Shown one piece after another: positions 1 through 6,005 of a stretch of 6,440 bases of DNA. A program made the position numbers and the translations under genes. The number at the start of each line of letters is the position of its first letter. Position 1 is the first letter of the stretch. Source of the stretch: Nitrospirota bacterium (GTDB taxonomy: Bacteria > Nitrospirota > Nitrospiria > JACQBZ01); the NCBI GenBank assembly GCA_016198945.1, contig JACQHO010000184.1:1-6440 (forward strand). Direction: 5' to 3'. The notes under the pieces were generated by a model. That model ran no database searches. It was given only the letters and a program-made list of their open reading frames with translations, and was not told where the DNA came from.

Positions 1-521
1 ACCGGCGTTGTCCAGTTCCGCTTTGAATCCTCCGTATTGAGCTGTTTGAGATTCACCCGGTTTCCCCAAGGCCAGATCCGGCCATCCGACCCCCGCGCGG
101 CTTTCTCCCACTCGGCCTCGGTCGGAAGGCGCTTCCCGATCCATTGACAGTAGGCTTCTGCGTCATAAAAATTCAGATCAATCACGGGATGATCGTCCTC
201 CGGCGCCGGATATCCGAATTCCTTATAGTCTTTCCAGATCGCCGGCGGTTCATGCCCGGTCTCGGCCACGAACTTGCGATACGGTCCGATGGAAACTTCG
301 TGCCGATCAATCCAGAATGCCTTGATGGAGACTTTGTGCTTCGGCATGGAGTCCACGCCCACCTCAAATCCGATCTTGCCGTCATTCTGATCGCTGCCGA
401 TGACAACGTCACCCGCCGGTATAAGTACCATGCCATTGGAAGGTGCAGCCGCCAAAGCAAATCGAGAGGCAAGCAGCAAGGAAACCGGAACCGCCATGGC
501 AATGACCATCTTTAATTTCAA
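1..521 (-). CDS. SUMF1/FGE-fold exported protein, 3' end outside window (second of a tandem pair)
   Basis: The first 173 codons of a formylglycine-generating-enzyme-sulfatase (SUMF1) domain protein; the C-terminal part lies beyond the left edge. Family landmarks, numbered from the proposed start, are MVLIPAGDVVIGS (31-43), WIDRHEVS (70-77), HPVIDLNFYDAEAYCQW (111-127), GKRLPTEAEWEKAARGSDG (129-147) and WPWGN (150-154). They align almost without gaps to the gene just upstream, so the two are paralogues. I chose a TTG start at 521: GGAG lies 9 bases upstream, and the product begins MKLKMVIAMAVPVSLLLA, a normal signal peptide with lysines ahead of a hydrophobic core and AAA near residues 24-26. 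An in-frame ATG at 509 is the alternative, but it loses the basic n-region and has only a weak AAAG upstream. The gene follows its paralogue by 39 bases, so co-transcription is likely. The region that would carry the catalytic cysteines is not visible, so enzymatic activity cannot be judged; exported SUMF1-fold proteins are often non-enzymatic. Confidence 0.88.
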   Translation of the reverse strand, partial: MKLKMVIAMAVPVSLLLASRFALAAAPSNGMVLIPAGDVVIGSDQNDGKIGFEVGVDSMPKHKVSIKAFWIDRHEVSIGPYRKFVAETGHEPPAIWKDYKEFGYPAPEDDHPVIDLNFYDAEAYCQWIGKRLPTEAEWEKAARGSDGRIWPWGNRVNLKQLNTEDSKRNWTTP

Positions 522-530
522 TGACTTCTG

Positions 531-534
531 CTCC
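531..534 (-). promoter_or_regulatory. Ribosome-binding site supporting a TTG start
   Basis: On the minus strand GGAG is followed 9 bases later by TTG at 521, in frame with the downstream SUMF1-fold gene. The nearest in-frame ATG (509) is 21 bases from this site, too far for normal initiation. This spacing, with the better signal peptide, decides the proposed start. Confidence 0.5.
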
Positions 535-555
535 AAAAAGTGACAGGCACCTTTT
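535..555. repeat. Small REP-like palindrome between the two SUMF1-fold genes
   Basis: The minus strand reads AAAAGGTGCCTGTCACTTTT. GGTG and CAC flank a CCTGT loop inside A-rich and T-rich arms, giving a stem of about seven base pairs with one bulged G. It begins six bases past the upstream stop codon and ends just before the next ribosome-binding site. From memory, GGTGCCTGTCACC-type palindromes with A/T arms recur in many genomes next to REP-associated tyrosine transposases (RAYTs). The same bases could also fold as a very weak terminator, since the hairpin ends in a T run, or act as an mRNA-stabilising intercistronic hairpin. One copy in the window cannot show that it is repetitive. Confidence 0.4.
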
Positions 556-560
556 CCTTT

Positions 561-1391
561 TCACTTTACATCCATCGCACACCTGAAACCGACAGACCGA
601 TGTTTTTTCCCGGGTTCGCGGGCCATGCTGCGACTGGCCGACCGGGCATACGGCTCGCCCGGCAGGGTAAAGGCGCCGCCTTTGACAACTTTGTTTTTCC
701 CAAACGCACTCCGAACAAGATTGCTTCCCGGAAAGGCCTGGTACCAGTCCATCGTCCATTCGGCCACGTTGCCGGCCATGTCATAAACACCATAAGGGCT
801 GACGCCTTTGGGAAAACTGCCGACGGGAAGCGTGCCGCCGGCCTGAAATTCCTGGACATTCGCTTTTTTCGCATCATAAACGTTTCCCCAAGGCCAGATC
901 CGTCCATCCGTTCCGCGCGCGGCCTTCTCCCATTCGGCCTCGGCGGGCAACCGTTTGCCGGTCCATTCGCAATAGGCCTTGGCATCGTCCCATGATACAT
1001 AAATCACCGGGTGGCTTTCAAACTCTTTCGGGACGCCGCCCTCCCGTGCCCATGGATAAATTTCCGGAAACCTTGGATCTCCGGGCGGTTTCCTCCCCGC
1101 GGCCTCGACAAATTTCCGATATTGATTCGCGGTCACTTCATACCGATCAATATAGTACGTCTTCAGTTCCACTCCCTGCTGCGGTAACTCATCCACCCCG
1201 ACTGTAAAACCGACCCGGCCGTCCTTCGGCGTACTGCCCATTAAAAACTTGCCGCCTGGAATTCTCACCATATCTTCCGGGATCGCTTCCGTCGGCGCCG
1301 CTTTAGCCGCCCCTAAAAAGGGGGTCCCTCCAAAGAGGAGAAGACTTAGAAGGATCCACCTAAAAAATCCATGCCCCCCAGGCCGCGTCAT
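561..1391 (-). CDS. SUMF1/FGE-fold exported protein lacking the catalytic cysteines
   Basis: A complete 276-residue protein with one formylglycine-generating-enzyme-sulfatase (SUMF1, PF03781-type) domain. From the ATG at 1391, residues 1-31 look like a signal peptide (MTRPGGHGFFRW, then ILLSLLLFGG, then AKA before AP). The domain runs from MVRIPGGKFLMGS (41-53) through YIDRYEVTANQYRKFV (80-95), HPVIYVSWDDAKAYCEW (127-143), GKRLPAEAEWEKAARG (145-160), WPWGN (166-170) and GVYDMAGNVAEWTMDW (201-216) to GGAF (238-241) and VGFRCAMD at the end. True aerobic FGEs carry two active-site cysteines shortly after the GGS-like motif. Here that stretch is KGGAFTLPGEPYARSAS, with none; the only cysteines are 141 and 271. 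It is therefore probably not a formylglycine synthase and more likely a binding, structural or otherwise diverged member. A longer ORF begins at an ATG at 1472, but it overlaps the cytochrome gene and buries the signal peptide; neither start has a convincing ribosome-binding site. It lies 34 bases after the cytochrome gene, suggesting a shared transcript and a periplasmic partner role. Confidence 0.9.
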   Translation of the reverse strand: MTRPGGHGFFRWILLSLLLFGGTPFLGAAKAAPTEAIPEDMVRIPGGKFLMGSTPKDGRVGFTVGVDELPQQGVELKTYYIDRYEVTANQYRKFVEAAGRKPPGDPRFPEIYPWAREGGVPKEFESHPVIYVSWDDAKAYCEWTGKRLPAEAEWEKAARGTDGRIWPWGNVYDAKKANVQEFQAGGTLPVGSFPKGVSPYGVYDMAGNVAEWTMDWYQAFPGSNLVRSAFGKNKVVKGGAFTLPGEPYARSASRSMAREPGKKHRSVGFRCAMDVK

Positions 1392-1425
1392 CTTCCATTT
1401 TTTAACATCATGCTCCCGGCAACCG

Positions 1426-4400
1426 TCATCCGGATGTGCCGGGGTTGCGCCCACCGGCGCACCAACGGGCATTCGGCGTCCCGGTGCTGGTCGCTTGATA
1501 CGCGCAGGAGTCCATTACCTCATTGTGGCAGCGCAGATAACACCGGAATGCCGATCCGTCATAGAACCAGGTCGGTTTGATATTGGTCGTCCCTTCAACC
1601 GTCGGACCGAAATTGATCAAGTGGGTGCCGATCACCCCGTCCGCGTTGCCGCTTCCGTCATCCAGGCCGTCGGGCGGCAGCAGGCCTCCATGACCATCGC
1701 CGTAGGTTGTGTTCAAGGCTTCGACGTTGGAATGGACGTTGTAATGGCATTCATGACACATCGCGCCGGACCAGCGGAGGTGATACATATGGAGATTGCC
1801 GTTCCACCAGGAATCCGTCCCGGACACGGAAGTCTTTAATCCAAAGAAACGGGTCCAACTCCGATCCTGGTCCAGAGTTGGCGAGCCGTCGATGGGAGCC
1901 CCCGCCGATGGATCAAACGCACGGCGATCATGGCACTGGAAACAGAGCAGGAACTTTCTAAAATGGTTTGTGTCGATCCCAAGTCCGCCGCCGGCGATAC
2001 CATGCGTTACCCCTGCGCCGCTGTACCCGTCGCCCTTCGTGCAGGCCGGGTTGGTTGAAGGATTGCCTTGTTCAAAACACCGGTTGGCATTCAGGATGTC
2101 GGTGTCGTAATTGGCCCGTAAGAGGCGGCGCTGAGTCGAGCCGTGGGGTCCGATCGGTTTTGCGGGCCGTTCGGTTGACGTGGCGTAGTTAAAACCCGCG
2201 ACGCTGTTAATGTCCGGCCAGATATCCGTCGGCCGAAGGTTGGACTCGGTCAACGGTCCCCGAAGTCCGGAGGTATCACCGGCCATCGCGCCGGCGGCAT
2301 AAACATCGCCGTAAACGTCGTAGGCGTTGTTGTTGTGGCAGTCCACGCATTGGATCGTCAGGTTATTCAAGGCGGTGAGCGATGAGGCCGCGTTTCCGGG
2401 CGATGCCACAGGAGTGCCTGCGCCGGATCCGCAGTTCAAACCAAAGGCCACCGTCAGCTGGTTGCAAAGCTGGAAGGCGCGATTGCGCCCCGGCATCACC
2501 ACCGGATGGTACGCCGCGTTTTTCGATTGCTGCGTGTGAGACGGAACCGCCTGGCCGAAGCGGACGAGATCCACGCTGAGCATCGACGGCGTTTCGATGT
2601 CGTCCGTTTCAGGATTCAGCTCGCGCCACTTGTTGCTGAATCCGCGGTACGAGAAGGCATTTCCCGTCGCCCCATGGGGTCTCGGATCGGTTCGGGTCGA
2701 AAATTGAAGCGCGGTATAGGATGCATAACTCGTCGGAACCGTCACATTGATCACATCATCGGGATTCCGGAGATTGGTCGTGCCGGTCAGGGGACCGAAC
2801 ACATTGACGTAACTGTTTCCGTGGCATCGGAAACAGATCTCATAGACGTAAGGATCCCGGTTGGCTGAGGTTCCGTTGAGGGTCGTATCGGTCCCGCAAA
2901 TCACAAAACCCGGCTCACATCGTCCCACCACGACGGGCCTTGTGCCGCTGGAATCAATCCCGATCCCTTTCATTCCTTTGAACCGTCCGCCCTCCCCATT
3001 CGCGTTGGGCGGATTGCTGTTCGGCGCGCTATTGTAGGCCAGAGACGCCGAGTTAGGACTGTTCACCTGATGCGGGTTATGGCAATCCACGCATTCCACA
3101 TGGATCGGATCCAATTGGGCGTTTCCGGGAGACTCTTCATTGGTGACGGGGGTGAGCGGCACGGCCTCGCTCTTGACCTGCACACCCTCCTGAGATCGGG
3201 AAATGAAGACCACTTCATGTCCGGTCGCCAATTGCAGACACATCGCGCTCCCGTTGCCGCCGCCGCTGCCGCCTGAACAGGTCGTGTTATCCTTGTTGAA
3301 TTCCGAAAAGATGTCGGGCGCAATCCGGGCCCCGGTCGCCAAAAATCGGGGATTGGAAGGATTCACGGTCGGGTCTCCGGCCGGCAAGAAATTCGGAATG
3401 ATCGTGTTCACATTCGTCAGGTTGGGCGAGTGACAAAGGTAACAGGTGTTCTCGATGGCATCGCTGCCCCCGAAGGCATTCACCCCTTCCCGGTGGAGTC
3501 TCTTCGCCCCCTGCGCGGTGTGCGGGTCATGACAGTTCCGGCAGGCATAGGCCCCGACTGTGTGGGTCGGATCGCCGTCAAAATCGTAATCTTCACGATG
3601 CGGCGTGCCGGCATCATCGGCCGCGGGATACGGCGAATGAACCGCCGTGCTCACGTCGTGGGTGCTGTTGTTCCAGCCCGGCTTGGCGTGACAGTACAAA
3701 CAGATGATCTGTCCGGTTACAGGAGTCGGCCCGCCGGCGCCTCCCGGCAAGAATCCCGATTCGCTCGCATCCTGGAAACGCCCGGCCCGGAGGAACTTGG
3801 GATACGTGACGGCATGCGGGTTGTGACAGGAGGTGCATTGAACGTTTTCAAATGTCGTCGGAGCGGCCGTGCTTCCGTAACGCTTGACGCCAGTTTGGTA
3901 TCCCCCCGCGGGAGCCAGGGGGGTCACCGCATTCAGCCCTGTCGGGGGCGGACCCGGATCCACCAGTTCCGCGTCCGTCACGGTCGCCAGGGTCGTGTCA
4001 AATTTAAACGAGATCGCATGGTCGTTCTGCAGATTTGTCCCCAATAGCCTCGTGTCTCCTCCAGCGCCTGCGCCCGGACCGGATCCCGGAGGCAGGGTGC
4101 CGCCCGGACCGGTATTCTGCACCGACAACACATCCGTCGTTCCCGTATAGCCCTGGAAACTGCCCGATCCCGGCTTGTTGATCACGGACCCGAGCGCGAT
4201 CTGGCCATCGTGGCAGGACAAGCAGAGCCGGGAGTACCCGGTGGGCTTGTTTGTGTCATTCAGCGTTCCCTCAAACGAAAAACTCCAGGTCTGATCATAC
4301 AGAACATATCCCGTGGTGTCCTGATAGCTTAGATTGCGGTTCCAGATCGGGGCTTTCAAGGTCGACCCGGTCGGACTGGACCCATGCGGCGTGTGGCAGA

Positions 4401-4668
4401 AGACGCAGATTTCGGAGGTCTCGGTTGACGTAACGGTTCCAAGCCCGGTGCTGGAAAGATTGTGTCTTGTAATCTTGATGTCTTCCACAATCGAAACGGT
4501 CCCCGGCGGAACCGGCTGGGCCCAGGCTTGATTCGCGTTTCGAGTCATGACCGGTGAATCGAAAGCCGGAAAAAATTGAACGGCCAGAACAGCAAGAACC
4601 CAAAGGCGCCTTATGACCTTTCTGCGCATCAATTGTCGAGCCATCGAATCATCATCCAGACCCAGCAT
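1426..4668 (-). CDS. Large exported 12-haem c-type cytochrome
   Basis: A 1080-residue multihaem cytochrome c, presumably moving electrons through the periplasm or to the cell surface. From the start at 4668, eleven CXXCH motifs begin at residues 88, 149, 278, 323, 376, 409, 526, 612, 774, 909 and 971. A twelfth site is the variant CYLRCH (CX3CH) at 1043. Several motifs continue as CHTPH, CHNPH or CHDPH, the signature of doubled-CXXCH cytochromes, where the extra His may serve as an axial ligand. The start of the mature protein (ITRHNLSS, EICVFCHTPHG, APIWNRNL) is a layout I associate with Geobacter- and Nitrospirota-type multihaem proteins. An arginine-rich n-region and a hydrophobic stretch near residues 23-36 form the export signal; possible cleavage is after AWA, residue 50, though that leaves a long c-region. 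I chose ATG 4668 because AGGAGG lies 11 bases upstream; the frame stays open to 4818, and ATGs at 4644 and 4629 are alternatives. Haem density is low, about one per 90 residues, with Gly/Pro/Ser-rich linkers. Five further cysteine pairs may form disulfides. It shares no obvious identity with a named cytochrome that I can call. Confidence 0.95.
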   Translation of the reverse strand: MLGLDDDSMARQLMRRKVIRRLWVLAVLAVQFFPAFDSPVMTRNANQAWAQPVPPGTVSIVEDIKITRHNLSSTGLGTVTSTETSEICVFCHTPHGSSPTGSTLKAPIWNRNLSYQDTTGYVLYDQTWSFSFEGTLNDTNKPTGYSRLCLSCHDGQIALGSVINKPGSGSFQGYTGTTDVLSVQNTGPGGTLPPGSGPGAGAGGDTRLLGTNLQNDHAISFKFDTTLATVTDAELVDPGPPPTGLNAVTPLAPAGGYQTGVKRYGSTAAPTTFENVQCTSCHNPHAVTYPKFLRAGRFQDASESGFLPGGAGGPTPVTGQIICLYCHAKPGWNNSTHDVSTAVHSPYPAADDAGTPHREDYDFDGDPTHTVGAYACRNCHDPHTAQGAKRLHREGVNAFGGSDAIENTCYLCHSPNLTNVNTIIPNFLPAGDPTVNPSNPRFLATGARIAPDIFSEFNKDNTTCSGGSGGGNGSAMCLQLATGHEVVFISRSQEGVQVKSEAVPLTPVTNEESPGNAQLDPIHVECVDCHNPHQVNSPNSASLAYNSAPNSNPPNANGEGGRFKGMKGIGIDSSGTRPVVVGRCEPGFVICGTDTTLNGTSANRDPYVYEICFRCHGNSYVNVFGPLTGTTNLRNPDDVINVTVPTSYASYTALQFSTRTDPRPHGATGNAFSYRGFSNKWRELNPETDDIETPSMLSVDLVRFGQAVPSHTQQSKNAAYHPVVMPGRNRAFQLCNQLTVAFGLNCGSGAGTPVASPGNAASSLTALNNLTIQCVDCHNNNAYDVYGDVYAAGAMAGDTSGLRGPLTESNLRPTDIWPDINSVAGFNYATSTERPAKPIGPHGSTQRRLLRANYDTDILNANRCFEQGNPSTNPACTKGDGYSGAGVTHGIAGGGLGIDTNHFRKFLLCFQCHDRRAFDPSAGAPIDGSPTLDQDRSWTRFFGLKTSVSGTDSWWNGNLHMYHLRWSGAMCHECHYNVHSNVEALNTTYGDGHGGLLPPDGLDDGSGNADGVIGTHLINFGPTVEGTTNIKPTWFYDGSAFRCYLRCHNEVMDSCAYQATSTGTPNARWCAGGRNPGTSG

Positions 4669-4679
4669 TTTTTCTCTTT

Positions 4680-4685
4680 CCTCCT
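4680..4685 (-). promoter_or_regulatory. Strong ribosome-binding site of the cytochrome gene
   Basis: AGGAGG on the minus strand, 11 bases before the ATG at 4668. None of the other in-frame ATGs (4818, 4728, 4695, 4644, 4629) has a comparable site, so this fixes the preferred start. The spacing is slightly longer than ideal. Confidence 0.7.
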
Positions 4686-4790
4686 GCTCGCCCATTGCTT
4701 TCTTGATTTCCGCGATATTCAATCCCATTTGTCCAAATCCGACCGTGGCGGTTTCAACACGACTTAAATTATAAATAAAACCTTTCTTAA

Positions 4791-4818
4791 ATCCTACCAA
4801 AACCATGCGCAATGTCAA
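4791..4818 (-). promoter_or_regulatory. Sigma70-type promoter for the cytochrome and SUMF1-fold genes
   Basis: On the minus strand a perfect -35 TTGACA (4818-4813) is followed after 16 bases by TAGGAT (4796-4791), four of six matches to the -10 consensus. Transcription would begin near 4784, giving a leader of about 115 bases before ATG 4668. That would exclude the upstream in-frame ATG at 4818, which falls in the -35 box. A perfect TATAAT at 4773-4768 lies 17 bases downstream of the TAGGAT box but has no good -35 of its own. It could be a second promoter or chance in AT-rich DNA. I do not see a GEMM (cyclic-di-GMP) riboswitch or other leader I recognise. Confidence 0.55.
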
Positions 4819-4862
4819 AGAATAAATTCCTAATTAAACATTCAACCCACAGCAATGTCGCA

Positions 4863-4878
4863 TCCGGCCGGCGCCGGA
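4863..4878 (-). terminator. GC-rich hairpin after the NHL gene, possible weak terminator
   Basis: TCCGGC-CGGC-GCCGGA forms a perfect six-base-pair GC stem with a four-base loop, 11 bases past the NHL stop codon. No T run follows it on the minus strand (next bases TGCGACATTG), so it is not a classical intrinsic terminator. It may attenuate read-through or protect the 3' end of the upstream message. Confidence 0.3.
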
Positions 4879-4889
4879 CACGGAAAGCC

Positions 4890-6005
4890 TCACGGTCCCT
4901 CCGGTTCACCGAGAAACTGGAAGATTTCCACCCGCTGGTTGTAGGTATCGGCCACATAAATCCGGTTTCGGCTGTCGATCGCAATTCCGGCAGGCAGCCA
5001 GAAATCCCCTTCCTTTTCACCTGTCTCCCCGAAGTTCATTAATAGCTCGCCCGCTCGATCAAATATCTGGACCGTATCATAGAGGCCGTCCACTACAAAG
5101 ATATGCCCATCGGCATCCACAGCCACCCCTTTGGGCTTTGAAAAACTTCCAAGGGTATTTCCAAGCCGTCCCAGTTTTCCTTCAAACTTCCCCTCCGGAT
5201 CGAAAATCTGGACCCTGAAATTCATCGAATCCGTGATATATAACAGTCCTTGAGAATCGATCGTGATATGGGTCGGAAAATTCAACTCACCGTCCCGGCC
5301 TCCGCGCCGGCCGAATGTGCCCACCGATCGGCCCGCAGGATCAAAAGCCGTCACTTGATGGGTCCCGGTATCCACCGCGTAAAGACGCCGCAGCTTGGAG
5401 TGATAGGCAATGCCGGTCAACCGTTGAAATTGTCCCGTTTCCCCGATGGTCCTGACCAGGGTTCTTTTTTTGGGCTCATAAACAAAGATCCGGTTGAGCT
5501 GAGAATCGGCGACGTAAATCATTCCGCTTTCATCCACGGCGATGCCGACGGGCGACATCAAGCGGGACCGCCCCCGGATGACCCAGAAAATTTGCTGATA
5601 CTTTTTGGATGGGAAATCATAGATATGGACCGCCTGGAGACCGGTGTCCGTCACATAGACGCGGCCTTTCCCATCCGTTGCCAAGGCATGCGGGCGAAGC
5701 ATGTGCGGGACCTCCGCCTCGCCGAACAGAAACTCGACGGTTCTTCTGAACCAGCCCCGTTTTGCTCCCAAATCCTTTGGATCGGAAAAACTGCTCAGAT
5801 AGGCGATGACCGGCGGGTCCGGCGGCAACGGCCAGAATCGCTCCGTTTTTTTCCGAGCCCCGTCGGTTCCGGCGCAGGAAACCAAGAACAGGATCATACA
5901 CAACAACGAAATCGAGAGGCCGAATTGTTTTGCTCGGCGATCCGATCGAGGCGCAGAGATCATGCCGCCTCTCGATCCGCCCGTCTGAGTGTCGCCTTTG
6001 GACAT
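4890..6005 (-). CDS. NHL-repeat six-bladed beta-propeller lipoprotein
   Basis: A 371-residue lipoprotein. A basic n-region (DRRAKQFG) and hydrophobic core (LSISLLCMILF) lead to the lipobox LVSC with the lipidated Cys at 44. An unstructured linker follows, then WPLPPDPPVIAYLSSFSDPKDLG (57-80 region), a lead-in I associate with NHL proteins of cytochrome-rich bacteria. Six NHL-type repeats follow, each with an XGIAVD-like start, an IYVAD-like strand and a VQIFD-like strand. They begin near residues 103, 150, 193, 243, 290 and 337, enough to close one six-bladed propeller. NHL propellers usually bind protein or ligand; no catalytic motif is visible. The ATG at 6005 overlaps the upstream stop as TAATG, with AGG upstream, so translation is probably coupled. 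An ATG at 5963, with GAGAGG close upstream, would give a more usual 30-residue signal peptide. The coupling to an outer-membrane barrel suggests a partner in the same envelope complex; inner- or outer-leaflet location is not determined. Confidence 0.93.
   Translation of the reverse strand: MSKGDTQTGGSRGGMISAPRSDRRAKQFGLSISLLCMILFLVSCAGTDGARKKTERFWPLPPDPPVIAYLSSFSDPKDLGAKRGWFRRTVEFLFGEAEVPHMLRPHALATDGKGRVYVTDTGLQAVHIYDFPSKKYQQIFWVIRGRSRLMSPVGIAVDESGMIYVADSQLNRIFVYEPKKRTLVRTIGETGQFQRLTGIAYHSKLRRLYAVDTGTHQVTAFDPAGRSVGTFGRRGGRDGELNFPTHITIDSQGLLYITDSMNFRVQIFDPEGKFEGKLGRLGNTLGSFSKPKGVAVDADGHIFVVDGLYDTVQIFDRAGELLMNFGETGEKEGDFWLPAGIAIDSRNRIYVADTYNQRVEIFQFLGEPEGP

Noticed and set aside
182..502. Minus-strand frames at 182-502 and 409-759 at the SUMF1-fold gene junction
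   Set aside because: They are out of frame with the SUMF1-fold translations, which show continuous family motifs. Their own translations are Arg- and Cys-rich without homology.
3257..3272. GCC/GCT-rich run resembling a microsatellite
   Set aside because: It stays in frame and encodes a Gly/Ser linker of the cytochrome. It is too short and interspersed to call a tandem repeat.
3430..4047. Plus-strand open frame of 205 codons inside the cytochrome gene
   Set aside because: It is antisense to haem-motif-bearing coding sequence and shows no domain or convincing start signal. The plus-strand frames at 1249-1839 and 2506-2868 are rejected for the same reason.
4668..4790. GEMM (cyclic-di-GMP) riboswitch in the cytochrome leader
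   Set aside because: Such riboswitches often precede multihaem cytochromes, so I looked for the conserved core segments. They are absent from the leader.
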